A stretch of DNA of 64,000 nucleotides from Nocardia niigatensis NBRC 100131 (GTDB lineage Bacteria; Actinomycetota; Actinomycetes; Mycobacteriales; Mycobacteriaceae): positions 248,001 through 312,000 of the forward strand of contig NZ_BAGC01000044.1 in assembly GCF_000308655.1 (NCBI RefSeq). Direction: 5' to 3'. The position numbers were made by a program, and so were the translations under genes. Below, piece after piece: positions 41,701-50,412 of the stretch (positions are counted from its first letter, which is position 1; every line of letters starts with the position of its first letter). The notes under the pieces are model-generated. The model worked only from the letters and a program-made list of their open reading frames with translations, did no database searches and was not told the origin of the DNA.

Positions 41701-42608
41701 CGTGCATACCTCTCGTACAGTGCGTTTGCTACCACGGCGTCGCCCTGCGGAGCGGGGTGGAACGGCAGCCCGGTGATATTGACTTTCGGGTCGAGCACTC
41801 CGTTGACCCACTGCTGCGGCGTGCACAGCCCGTGCCCGGCGGTGAGCGCGCGGGCGTCCAGATATTCCAGGTTCAGCTGCGTGGCGGCTTCACGCCCGGC
41901 CTGGTCGAGGCGATTGAGGTACTCGACGACGGTGCGGCCGCGCGGCTGGGTGGCCGGGATGCCCGCGATGTCGTAACAGATCGAGTCCTGGTCGGGCCGG
42001 AACAGTTCCGGGTAGCCGACGATCACGATGTGCGCGTTGCGGGCGTAGTACCGGATGTAGGTGATGATCTTGCTGATGCGGGCGGCGTACTCGGCGCCGG
42101 TCACGTTCTGCGGGTCGGTCATCCGGCCGGCGGCCACCGCGTCGGGACCGCAGCCGCCGAGGACGTCGTAGAAGCAGCCCTCGATCGAACTCCACGGGGA
42201 CTGCTTCGCGCCGCCCCAGAAGTCGTTGAGCCCGAACTGCAATGTCACCAGTTTGGTGTTCGGCCCGAACGCGCCCGCCTTGTCGGCATTGGCCGCCTGA
42301 ACCTTCAGGGTGTACCCGTCCCCGGTGTCGAACGACGCGCCCGGACACGACTGGTTCCACATCTGATCCGTGCCCTGCACGCCCATCCGCTCGCCCAGTT
42401 GCACCGGCCACGCGGTGTCGCCGTGGTCGCACTTCTTCTCCTGGGACAGCGGGTTCCAGCCGTTGGCCGTGAACGAATCGCCCAGGATGACGAGTTCCTT
42501 GCCCTGCGGAGCCGAATCCGCTTGCGCTCCAGCCGTTCCCGTCAGGGCCGCGGCGACGGCGACCACGGCGGCACACAGCCACCGACCGTTGTTTCCCGAC
42601 ACGTGCAT
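41697..42608 (-). CDS. Secreted SGNH/GDSL hydrolase (second copy)
   Basis: 303 residues with an N-terminal signal peptide (to about 30). SGNH blocks are visible: block I LVILGDSFTANGW, block III LQFGLNDFW and the late histidine in GLPFHPAPQGDAVVA. Cysteines suggest disulfides. It is a paralogue of the protein at 43188-44132 (shared SCPGAS, AGAFGPNTKLVTLQFGLND, ITYIRYYA.NA.IV.VGYPELF). It lies between a lipoprotein gene (12-bp gap) and the acyltransferase (overlap), so the three form one operon. Confidence 0.88.
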   Translation of the reverse strand: MHVSGNNGRWLCAAVVAVAAALTGTAGAQADSAPQGKELVILGDSFTANGWNPLSQEKKCDHGDTAWPVQLGERMGVQGTDQMWNQSCPGASFDTGDGYTLKVQAANADKAGAFGPNTKLVTLQFGLNDFWGGAKQSPWSSIEGCFYDVLGGCGPDAVAAGRMTDPQNVTGAEYAARISKIITYIRYYARNAHIVIVGYPELFRPDQDSICYDIAGIPATQPRGRTVVEYLNRLDQAGREAATQLNLEYLDARALTAGHGLCTPQQWVNGVLDPKVNITGLPFHPAPQGDAVVANALYERYAR

Positions 42609-42620
42609 ACTCCGGTTTCG

Positions 42621-43013
42621 TCAGTAGCCGGCGCGGGGCTCGAACCCGGGGGCGTCCAGGGTCGGCGGCGCGGGCTTGGGCGCCTGCTGGGTCTGCGGCG
42701 CGAGCTTGGGCGCAACCGGTTGTGCCGCAGGGGCTTCGGGCGCCACGGGGGCGACCGGCTGCGGAGCGGGCGCCTCGGTGGCGGGCTCCGGGGCCGCGGC
42801 CGGTGCGGGGGCGGCGCTCGGAGCGGGGGCGGCGGTGCTCGCCGGGGCGGTGGTGCTGCTGACGACGGCGACAGTGGTGGTGCTCGCCGGGGTGGCGGGC
42901 GTGTCGGCGGCCTTGTCGCTTCCGCACGCCGCCAGCGCGCCGATCAGCAAGACCCCGCCGATGGCGGCCGCCGCGGTGCGCGCGGCCGGAGCGCCTGGGA
43001 TACGGAACTTCAT
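42621..43013 (-). CDS. Lipoprotein, Ala/Pro-rich (second copy)
   Basis: 130 residues. The signal peptide ends in a lipobox LLIGALAAC, followed by Ser/Thr, then a long Ala/Pro/Val-rich spacer. It closes with PPTLDAPGFEPRAGY, identical to the end of the paralogue at 44150-44539. The spacer suggests a protein anchored in the membrane and reaching into the envelope. Start ATG 43013. It shares upstream promoter-like sequence with its paralogue. Confidence 0.8.
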   Translation of the reverse strand: MKFRIPGAPAARTAAAAIGGVLLIGALAACGSDKAADTPATPASTTTVAVVSSTTAPASTAAPAPSAAPAPAAAPEPATEAPAPQPVAPVAPEAPAAQPVAPKLAPQTQQAPKPAPPTLDAPGFEPRAGY

Positions 43014-43042
43014 GGAACCCTCGAATCGCAAATTGAACGGTG

Positions 43043-43071
43043 AGCTTTTCACTTTTGCGCGGAGTGTACAA
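43043..43071 (-). promoter_or_regulatory. Promoter-like element of the second lipoprotein gene
   Basis: Minus-strand TTGTAC (43071-43066), a 17-bp spacer and AAAGCT (43048-43043). The same layout (TTGTAC, 17 bp, ATAGAT) occurs before the paralogue at 44539. The sequence around both is similar (TTGTACACT, AGTGAA, TCAC and GATTCGAGG), so the promoter was duplicated with the gene. Confidence 0.45.
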
Positions 43072-43187
43072 GAGGCCCCGAGGGCCAGGCCGCGGCAAGA
43101 GCAAACCGCAAAACCCCTGGGCAATCGGGAAACTCGACGAGGACGCTATCAGCGGTCAAACAGCCGATCGGCGGGCGCTGGATAGCA

Positions 43188-44132
43188 TCAGCGCCCGTAT
43201 CGGTCGTAGATGGCATTGGCGACCACGGCGTCACCCTGGGTGGACGGATGGAAGAACAGGCCGTCGATATCGGTCCGTGGATCGAAGACGCCGTTGAGCC
43301 AGGGCTGCGACGAGCAGAGCCCATGACCGGTGGTGAGCGCGCGGGAATCGAGAAACTCGATGCCCAGCAGCTGGGCGGCTTCCCGCTGCGCCTGGTCGAT
43401 ACGGTAGAAGTACTCCACCACCGCGCGACCACGTGACTGGATGAACGGCACCACGCCGCCGATGCTGAGACAGACCGTGCTGGTGCCCGGGGTGAACAAC
43501 TCCGGATAGCCGACGAACACAATGCGGGCGTTGGGCGCGTAGTACCGGATGTAGGTGACGGCGTTGCTCATGCGCTTGGCCATCAGCGCCCCGGACACGC
43601 CGTTGTAGTCGGGCATCCGGCCCTGATCGACAGACTCCGGATCGCAGCCGTCGGCCAGGTTGAACACGCAGCCCTGCAACGACTTCCAGAGCGTCTGGTC
43701 GTTCTTGCCCCACTTGTCGTTGAGCCCGAACTGCAGCGTGACGAGCTTGGTGTTCGGCCCGAAAGCGCCTGCCTTGTCCGCTTTCTGGGCCTCCTGGGCC
43801 AGGCTCCACCCCGGCCCGCTGTCGATCGACGCGCCCGGGCAGGAGGGATCGGCCATCTCGTCGGTCCCGTACACGCCCATGAGCCGGCCCAGCTGTACCG
43901 GCCAGGCCGTGCGGCCGTGACGCAGACAGCTGTTGTCCTGGTCCAGGAAGTCCCAGGCGTTCGCGGAGAACGAATCGCCCAGCACCACCAGCTCTTTGCC
44001 CGCGGGGGCGGAATCCGGCGAGGCCGGATCCGCGTTCGCGGCGGTCACGCTCGAGACCGAGGCCACAGTCGAGACCGAGGCCGCGAGCGCCACCGCGGCG
44101 GCGCGAAGCCACCGCCCACCATTACCCAGCAC
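43188..44132 (-). CDS. Secreted SGNH/GDSL hydrolase (first copy)
   Basis: 314 residues, signal peptide to about 35. Block I is LVVLGDSFSANAW, block III is LQFGLNDKWG and the late histidine lies in GLFFHPSTQGDAVVA. It is a paralogue of the gene at 41697-42608 and probably hydrolyses envelope acyl esters or a secreted substrate. The start is a GTG at 44132. It follows its lipoprotein partner by 17 bp. A 174-bp gap separates it from the next lipoprotein, so the two pairs are probably separate transcription units. Confidence 0.87.
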   Translation of the reverse strand: MLGNGGRWLRAAAVALAASVSTVASVSSVTAANADPASPDSAPAGKELVVLGDSFSANAWDFLDQDNSCLRHGRTAWPVQLGRLMGVYGTDEMADPSCPGASIDSGPGWSLAQEAQKADKAGAFGPNTKLVTLQFGLNDKWGKNDQTLWKSLQGCVFNLADGCDPESVDQGRMPDYNGVSGALMAKRMSNAVTYIRYYAPNARIVFVGYPELFTPGTSTVCLSIGGVVPFIQSRGRAVVEYFYRIDQAQREAAQLLGIEFLDSRALTTGHGLCSSQPWLNGVFDPRTDIDGLFFHPSTQGDAVVANAIYDRYGR

Positions 44133-44149
44133 GAGACGATCCAGCTTCC

Positions 44150-44539
44150 TCAGTAACCCGCACGCGGCTCGAACCCGGGCGCGTCCAGCGTCGGCGGCGC
44201 GGGCTTCTGCTGCTGCTGCGTCTGCGGCGCGGGCTTGGGAGCCACCGGCTGGGGCGCGACGACTTCGGGAGCCACCGGCTGCGGCGCGACCGGTTCCGTT
44301 GCGGCCGGCTGCGGAGCGGGCGCCTCGGTGGTGGGTGCGGGCGCGACGGTGGTCGGCGCGGGAGCGGCCGTCGAACTCGCGGCGGGCGCCGAAGTGACGG
44401 CCGAACTACTGGTGCCGCTCTGCGACCCGTCGGACGACTTGTCGCTGCCGCATCCTGTGACCCCCGCCAACAGCAACGTTCCGCCGATCAGCGCCGCGGC
44501 GGCACGGACTACGAACTCCCCCGGTGTAGCAGACTTCAT
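44150..44539 (-). CDS. Lipoprotein, Ala/Pro-rich (first copy)
   Basis: 129 residues with lipobox LLLAGVTGC, a Ser/Thr stretch, a Pro/Ala/Val/Gln spacer and the same PPTLDAPGFEPRAGY terminus as its paralogue. GAGGT before the ATG at 44539 sets the start. Paired with the SGNH gene downstream. Confidence 0.8.
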   Translation of the reverse strand: MKSATPGEFVVRAAAALIGGTLLLAGVTGCGSDKSSDGSQSGTSSSAVTSAPAASSTAAPAPTTVAPAPTTEAPAPQPAATEPVAPQPVAPEVVAPQPVAPKPAPQTQQQQKPAPPTLDAPGFEPRAGY

Positions 44540-44906
44540 GGGTACCTCGAATCTGGATCTGAAGTGTGATCTATTCACTTCAGCGGGCAGTGTACAAAAC
44601 CCATTCACCCCGCCTGCCCCGATTCGGGAAACTGCCCCGGATACTCGGGGCAGCGAAACCGATAATCCCTGGTCAGGACCACATCACCGAGTGAAACCTG
44701 TTCCAGATGGAAGGTCGCCCCGGACCGCCGGTCCGGCCGCCCGGGTCCGCGTATCCAAACACAGATCCCACGCGGGCGGGCCGGTATCGACATCCCCGCC
44801 GGGGGCCCGCACCACCCGGGCAACCCTGCCCGATTTGAAGCAATGACACTTCATACCGAGCTCTTACGAACCACAGTGTTCGCGGCCGCCGCGCCCCCTC
44901 CCGAGC
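44540..44906 (-). promoter_or_regulatory. Leader and promoter of the first lipoprotein gene
   Basis: Minus-strand TTGTAC (44597-44592), 17-bp spacer and ATAGAT (44574-44569). A perfect 7-bp inverted repeat (TGAAGTG 44560-44566, CACTTCA 44576-44582) spans the -10 region and may be an operator. The rest, to 44906, shows no gene I can support; a 72-codon open frame at 44605-44823 (minus) has no recognisable features. Confidence 0.45.
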
Positions 44907-45686
44907 TCAGCCTGCGAGCTTCGCCAAGTTGGGGAAGTTGCTCAGTTCCCAGCCGCCGTCCACCACCATGTCGATGCCGGTGATGTAGGAGGCGTCCTCG
45001 GAGGCGAGGAACAGGCAGGGGCCCGCGATCTGTTCCGGGGTGGCGGGGGCGCCCATCGGGATGCGGTCCAGGAACATCTGTTTGGCGGGCTCATAGCCCA
45101 TGACCGCGGCGACCAGCGGGGTGTCCACCAGGCCGGGGAGGATGGCGTTCACACGGATGCGGTGCTGGGCCAGTTCCAGGGCCGCGTTCTTGGTGAACAT
45201 CACCACGCCCGCCTTGCCGGTGGCGTAGGGGCTGCCACCGGGCATGGGGACGCGCGCGTCCAGAGAGGAGATGTTGACGATCGATCCGCCGCCCGTCGAC
45301 TTCATCAGGCGCGCTTCGTGTTTGGTGCACAGGAAGACGCTCTTCTGGATCAGGTCGATGGTGAAGTCCCAGTCGGCCTCGGTGAGGTCGGTGACCGCGC
45401 CGATACGGGACGCGCCCGCCGCGTTGAAGGCGGCGTCGAGACGGCCGAAACGGGTTGCGGCGGTGCCGACTCCGGCCTCGACCTGGGCCTCGTCGGTGAC
45501 ATCGGTGACCACGGGAACGAAGGCCTCGCCGAGCTCGGCGGCCTTCTTCTGCAGGCCGGCCTCGTCGAGATCGAGGCCGACGACATTCGCGCCCTCGGCG
45601 ATCAGCGCGGCCGCGATGGCCGCGCCGATGCCGGAGGCCGCCCCGGTGACGACCGCGGCGCGGCCGTCGAATCTACGGGCGTTCAT
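44907..45686 (-). CDS. SDR family NAD(P)-dependent oxidoreductase
   Basis: 259 residues, classical short-chain dehydrogenase: cofactor motif TGAASGIG, NAAG, SSLD (catalytic Ser) and YATGK (Tyr/Lys). It ends in IDMVVDGGW. GAGGAG precedes the ATG at 45686. It is the last gene of a five-gene operon on the minus strand and would oxidise an alcohol or reduce a ketone in that pathway. Confidence 0.92.
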   Translation of the reverse strand: MNARRFDGRAAVVTGAASGIGAAIAAALIAEGANVVGLDLDEAGLQKKAAELGEAFVPVVTDVTDEAQVEAGVGTAATRFGRLDAAFNAAGASRIGAVTDLTEADWDFTIDLIQKSVFLCTKHEARLMKSTGGGSIVNISSLDARVPMPGGSPYATGKAGVVMFTKNAALELAQHRIRVNAILPGLVDTPLVAAVMGYEPAKQMFLDRIPMGAPATPEQIAGPCLFLASEDASYITGIDMVVDGGWELSNFPNLAKLAG

Positions 45687-45727
45687 AACTATTGCTCCTC
45701 AGGGGATTTCGAGGTCGATCGGGGCGG

Positions 45728-47473
45728 TCAGCGCCGTCCCGCGCGCAGGAACTCGCCGGCGCGTTCCCGGCCCAGGGTATCGGCCTTCTCGCCCAGCCCG
45801 AAGACGAACGCGCCGTTCACCAGCACCGCGGTGACGGTCTCGTCATTGCGGTTGACCATGCGGGAGAGATTGTCGAACTCCGGGATCGGGTTCTCGGCAT
45901 AGGCCTCCAGGCTGTCATCCAGGCGCGCCGGATCGATGATCAGCACATCGGCCCGGTCGCCCTCGCGCAGGTGCCCGGCGTCCAGGTCGTACCAGTCCGC
46001 CAGCTCACCGGACACCCGGTGCACGGCGCGCTCGACCGTCATGAACGGCCGACCCGCCTGCTGCGCCTGGTACACCCGCTTCAGCAGCCGCAGCCCGAAG
46101 TTGTAGAAGGCCATGTTCCGCAGATGCGCGCCCGCGTCCGAGAATCCCAGTTGCACAGTGGGATCCGCGGCCAGGATATCCAGCACCTCGGGCCGGTGAT
46201 TGGAGATGGTGGTGCGCCAGCGCACCTTCGGCCCGTACTCCACCACCAGATCCAGGAAGGCGTCCACCGGGTGCACGCCGCCGCGATCCACGCCGACCTG
46301 ACCGAAGGTCTTGCCGATCACGCTCTCGTCCGGGCACTCGGTGATCTCGGCGTCGAAGAAGTCCCGGTGCCAGACCCGCGGGCCCCACTTCTTGTCGTAG
46401 TCCTTGCGGAACCAGCGACGGTAGTTCTCGTCGGCCAGCAATGCCCGCCGCTCCTCCAGCTGGTTCGACAGGTGCAGGGCCGCCGCACCGGAACCGAACT
46501 CCTCGAAGACCGGCAGGTCGATGCCGTCGGAGTACACCTCGAACGGCACCGGCAGATGCTGCCAGCGGAAGTCGCCGCCCAGCCCGTTGATGATCTTGCC
46601 CAGCAGCGGGAAGATCTTCACAACACCGGGAATCGCCTTGATGTCGGCCGCCGAGAGCAGGCTCACCTTCAGCTTGGGCCGGAAGAAGCCCAGGCTGCTC
46701 GCCGCCATGGCGACCAGACTCTGCGGCTTGGCCACGTCGGGACCGCCCTGCAGCGCCCGCTTGCGGTCGCGCAGAATGCGATTCAGCCGCCGCCGCTCCG
46801 TGGTGGTGGCATAGGTGGAGGGCAGCGTCCGCGACCGGCACACCTCGCCGTCCAGCTTGTCGAACAGCAGCTGCTGCGAGGACATGCCGACGAACCCGGC
46901 GTCCAGCGCCTCGGTCAGCTTGTGCTCCATGGCCGTCAGCTCGGACTCGGTCGGCTTCACGTCCGGGTCGGTGGCCCGCTGCAAACCGAGTTGGGAGGCC
47001 CGGATGTCCGAATGCCCGATGAAGGCAGCGACATTCGGGCCGAGCGGCAGCGACTCCAGCGCCGCCACATATCCGTGCGCACTGTTCCAGGTCTTCAGCG
47101 CCTCGACCGCCTCGACCACATGCTTGCGCGGGATCGCCTCCACCCGGCCGAACAGGTCACCGGCATCCGAGCCGCCGACATGCACGGTGGACAGCGAGCA
47201 CGACCCGAGCAGCAAGGTGGTGACGCCGTGCCGCAGCGACTCCGACAGGGTCGGATCCAGCAGCACCTCCACGTCGTAGTGGGTGTGGATGTCGATCATG
47301 CCCGGCATCACCCAGCGGCCGGTCGCGTCGATCACCCGGCCGCACCCGGTCTCGTCCAGCGGCGCGGACGACACGGTCGCCACCCGGCCGTCACGGATGC
47401 CGAGATTGCGGATAGCCGAGGGCGCCCCGGTGCCGTCGAACCAGCGTCCGTTCTTGATGATGGTGTCGTACAC
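45728..47473 (-). CDS. D-amino-acylase-type amidohydrolase
   Basis: 581 residues of the amidohydrolase superfamily, N-acyl-D-amino-acid deacylase type. IIKNGRWFDGTGAP at the N-terminus, the metal-binding IDIHTHYDVEVL, further metal ligands in FIGHSD and TTISNH, and LGFSDAGAHLR near the C-terminus are visible. It hydrolyses an amide or related bond; the substrate is unknown. The start is the GTG at 47473, six bases after the acyl-CoA synthetase stop. Confidence 0.88.
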   Translation of the reverse strand: MYDTIIKNGRWFDGTGAPSAIRNLGIRDGRVATVSSAPLDETGCGRVIDATGRWVMPGMIDIHTHYDVEVLLDPTLSESLRHGVTTLLLGSCSLSTVHVGGSDAGDLFGRVEAIPRKHVVEAVEALKTWNSAHGYVAALESLPLGPNVAAFIGHSDIRASQLGLQRATDPDVKPTESELTAMEHKLTEALDAGFVGMSSQQLLFDKLDGEVCRSRTLPSTYATTTERRRLNRILRDRKRALQGGPDVAKPQSLVAMAASSLGFFRPKLKVSLLSAADIKAIPGVVKIFPLLGKIINGLGGDFRWQHLPVPFEVYSDGIDLPVFEEFGSGAAALHLSNQLEERRALLADENYRRWFRKDYDKKWGPRVWHRDFFDAEITECPDESVIGKTFGQVGVDRGGVHPVDAFLDLVVEYGPKVRWRTTISNHRPEVLDILAADPTVQLGFSDAGAHLRNMAFYNFGLRLLKRVYQAQQAGRPFMTVERAVHRVSGELADWYDLDAGHLREGDRADVLIIDPARLDDSLEAYAENPIPEFDNLSRMVNRNDETVTAVLVNGAFVFGLGEKADTLGRERAGEFLRAGRR

Positions 47474-47479
47474 AGGAAT

Positions 47480-49141
47480 TCACTTCCCCAAAGAGAGGTC
47501 GCGGCGCAGCACCTTGCCGGTGGCATTGCGCGGCAACGGATCCGCGGTGACCAGCCAGCGGGCAGGCACCTTGAAGTAGGCCAGCTGCCCGGCCACGTGA
47601 TCGCGCAACTCGTCCTCGGACAGCTGCTCCGGGTCGTCGACCACCACGATGGCGGCGACCTCCTGGCCGAGATCCTCGTGCGGGACACCGATCACGGCCG
47701 ACTCCCGCACCAGCGGGTGCTCGTCGAGCACGTTCTCGATCTCCTGCGGGTAGACGTTCTCGCCACCGCGCAGGATGAGATCCGAACGGCGGCCGGAGAT
47801 GTAGAGCTTGCCCGCCCGCAGGGTGCCGTAATCGCCCGTGCGCAGCCAGCGGTTCTCGTCGATGGACGCCTTGGTGGCATCCTCGTTGTTCCAGTAGCCG
47901 AGCATGACGTATGGGCTGCGGATGCAGATCTCGCCCTCTTCACCGTCGGGCACGGGCTTGCCGTCGGGGTCGCGAACCTCGAGGGAGACGCCGACCACGG
48001 CACGGCCCACGGTTTCGTTGTCGGCGGCCAGTTCCGGCGGGGTCGCGACGGTCGCGGCGGTACCGGACTCGGTGCAGCCGTAGCTGGTGGTGAGGCCCTG
48101 CAACGCGACCGGGAACCGCTCACGCAGCCGCTGCACCAGAATCGGCGAGGACGGCGCGGAGTTGAGCGAGAAGGCGGTCAGCGAGGACAGGTCGTACTTC
48201 GAGATGTCCACGGCCAGAATACGAGTCGCCAAGGTCGGCACGGCCGCCCAGTTGGTGACCCGCTCCGTCTCGACCAGCTTCAGCAGTGATTCGGCGTCGA
48301 ACTCGCCCGAGGTCGGGAAGATGACGGCGTCACCGGTGGTGAGGCGCGGGACCGACAGGTTGTGCAGGCTCGCGATGTGGAACAGCGGCATCGTGGCCAG
48401 GTAGCGGCGGCCTGCCGGGGAACCGTCCCAGTCCTGGCCACGGAAACCGGCGGCCAGGGCGTCCATGAACCGGTGGTAGTCGGCCACGGCGACCATGTTC
48501 TGCTGGGTGTGCACCACACCCTTGGGGCGACCGGTCGTGCCGGACGTGTAGAGGATGATCGCCGGATCGTCCTCGCCCACTTCCGCGCTCGGATTGCCGC
48601 CGGTGAACTCCGCGACCAGCGCTGGCAGGTCGGTTTCCATGGTCAGCACCGGAATATCCGTGCCGGTCTCCGCGGCCAGCGCAGCGCGCTTGGCATCGGC
48701 GATGACGACCTTCGGGGCGGAGTGCTCGAGGCCGTAGGCGATCTCGCGCGGCACCCACCACGCGTTGAAACCGACCGGGATCGCCCCCAGCCGCTGCGCA
48801 GCCCAGAAGGTCAGCACCCATTCGGGGTTGTTGGCGGCCAGGATGCCGACGCGGTCGCCCTTGCCGACGCCGTAGCGCTCGGCCAGCGCGGCAGCGAGCG
48901 CGCCGGCGGCGGCGTAATGCTCGGCGAAGGTGTAGTGGGTCCGCGCGGACACGAGATAGTCGCGATCGCCCAGCTCACGGGACGCCTCCAGCAACTCCAG
49001 CAGCGATCGGTGGCGATGTTTGAACACCGGCAGCGGTGCGCCGAGCACCGGCTCGACTGTCATCTCGAACGGCCCGCCCGGCCCGGTCAGCTTCCCGGCC
49101 ACCTGGGCGGCCAGAGCCTGGAGATCAACAGCATTGGTCAT
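47480..49141 (-). CDS. Acyl-CoA synthetase (AMP-binding, FadD type)
   Basis: 553 residues of the ANL superfamily. P-loop motif ILYTSGTTGRPKGVVH, YGCTESGT, LRTGDYGTL, and the core SGRRSDLILRGGENVYPQEIE. The catalytic lysine lies in NATGKVLRRDL. It activates a carboxylic acid as an acyl-CoA through an acyl adenylate. Located in the same operon as the monooxygenase and hydrolase. Confidence 0.92.
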   Translation of the reverse strand: MTNAVDLQALAAQVAGKLTGPGGPFEMTVEPVLGAPLPVFKHRHRSLLELLEASRELGDRDYLVSARTHYTFAEHYAAAGALAAALAERYGVGKGDRVGILAANNPEWVLTFWAAQRLGAIPVGFNAWWVPREIAYGLEHSAPKVVIADAKRAALAAETGTDIPVLTMETDLPALVAEFTGGNPSAEVGEDDPAIILYTSGTTGRPKGVVHTQQNMVAVADYHRFMDALAAGFRGQDWDGSPAGRRYLATMPLFHIASLHNLSVPRLTTGDAVIFPTSGEFDAESLLKLVETERVTNWAAVPTLATRILAVDISKYDLSSLTAFSLNSAPSSPILVQRLRERFPVALQGLTTSYGCTESGTAATVATPPELAADNETVGRAVVGVSLEVRDPDGKPVPDGEEGEICIRSPYVMLGYWNNEDATKASIDENRWLRTGDYGTLRAGKLYISGRRSDLILRGGENVYPQEIENVLDEHPLVRESAVIGVPHEDLGQEVAAIVVVDDPEQLSEDELRDHVAGQLAYFKVPARWLVTADPLPRNATGKVLRRDLSLGK

Positions 49142-49199
49142 GAATCAAGTCCTCGAATCCGATTGCGCGAACCCTCGCAGCTTGCCCGAGTGAGGCCCG

Positions 49200-50402
49200 T
49201 CACGCACGTCCCCTCACTGTGTCGAAGGTCGCCTTCATGTAGGCGTCGGCCCGCTCGGAGCCGATCAGGCCGGGGGCCATGCGGTTCATGGCGTAGGCGA
49301 AGGTGACGCGGTGGTCCAGGTCGTTGACGACGTGCGCGCCGCCCAGCCCGTTCCACCAGCAGACGCGGCCGTCCGGCACCTGCGGCGCGGTCTGCGGGTG
49401 CGGCAGGCCGTAGCCGATGCCGAAGCGCAGCGGCAGCAGGATGGCCAGGTCCACCCCGTCGGACTGCTGCTCGAAGATGAGGTCGATCGTCTTGTCCGAC
49501 AGGAACTTCCGGCCGGCCAGCTCGCCGCCATTGCTGATCACCGACTGCAGCCAGGCGATGGAACGGGCATTGCCGTGACCGCCCATGCCGCCCAGCTCCG
49601 CCTGCCGCCAGCCCGGGGTCGCGCACTCGGCGAAGTCGAGCAGAGGCTGGAACAGCGTCTTGAACATGACGCTGTCCTGCGGCAGCAGCGACTGGTCGAA
49701 CTCGGGAAGATCCGGCGGGACGAGGGTGGCGATCCGGTCGAAATCCGCTGCGGGCGTGCCGATGTGGAAGTCAGCGCCCAGCGGCTGCGCCAGCTCCTCC
49801 GCGAAGAAGCGGCCCAGCGGGCGGCCGGTGACACGCTTGACCACCGCGCCCAGCAGGTGCCCGTAGTTCATGGCGTGATAGCCCGAGACGGTGCCCGGCT
49901 CCCACCAGGGCGCTTGCGCCGCAAGGCGATCCGTGGCCGCGTCGATGTCGTAGATGTCCGGCAGCACGATCGGAGCCTCCCAGCCGGAGACGCCGGAGGT
50001 GTGCGAAAGCAGATGCCGCACTTCGATATCGGCCTTGCCGTTGGCCGCGAACTCCGGCCAATAGTGGGCTACCTTCTGGTACACGTCCAGCTCACCGCGG
50101 TCGACCAGCAGCAGCACGCTCAGCGCGACCATGGTCTTGGTGATGGAGAAGGTGTTCACCAGGGTGTCCGAGGTCCACGGCCGGGTCTGCTCCGGGTCGG
50201 CCCAGCCGCCCCAGAGATCTACCACCGTTTCGCCGTTCACGGTCACGCACACCGAGGCGCCCAGTTCCGCGCCCGACTCCACCTGCTCGGTGAAAGCCGT
50301 ACGGACCGACTCGAATTCGTCGGCACAGAATCCAGCCACGGTGCGCCCGCCCGTTGCCCCATCGCCGCCCCGATGGGAATCGCTTTGCGATGCCGTGTTC
50401 AT
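49200..50402 (-). CDS. Serine hydrolase, beta-lactamase/esterase family
   Basis: 400 residues of the class C beta-lactamase-like family. The nucleophile is the SxxK motif in NTFSITKTMVAL, and the Tyr is likely in YHAMNYGHLLG. No signal peptide is visible, so it acts in the cytoplasm, in line with LipL/EstB-type esterases. It starts 10 bp after the monooxygenase stop and could hydrolyse an ester made by an upstream oxidation. Confidence 0.9.
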   Translation of the reverse strand: MNTASQSDSHRGGDGATGGRTVAGFCADEFESVRTAFTEQVESGAELGASVCVTVNGETVVDLWGGWADPEQTRPWTSDTLVNTFSITKTMVALSVLLLVDRGELDVYQKVAHYWPEFAANGKADIEVRHLLSHTSGVSGWEAPIVLPDIYDIDAATDRLAAQAPWWEPGTVSGYHAMNYGHLLGAVVKRVTGRPLGRFFAEELAQPLGADFHIGTPAADFDRIATLVPPDLPEFDQSLLPQDSVMFKTLFQPLLDFAECATPGWRQAELGGMGGHGNARSIAWLQSVISNGGELAGRKFLSDKTIDLIFEQQSDGVDLAILLPLRFGIGYGLPHPQTAPQVPDGRVCWWNGLGGAHVVNDLDHRVTFAYAMNRMAPGLIGSERADAYMKATFDTVRGRA

Positions 50403-50412
50403 TTCTCCCCCT

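Noticed and set aside
44605..44823. 72-codon open frame on the minus strand
   Set aside because: No ribosome-binding site, recognisable domain or signal peptide. It ends upstream of the lipoprotein promoter. I treat the area as intergenic.
45692..48289. 865-codon open frame on the plus strand
   Set aside because: It lies antisense to the amidohydrolase and acyl-CoA synthetase genes. Its His/Arg/Gln-rich composition is typical of the reverse frame of high-GC coding sequence.
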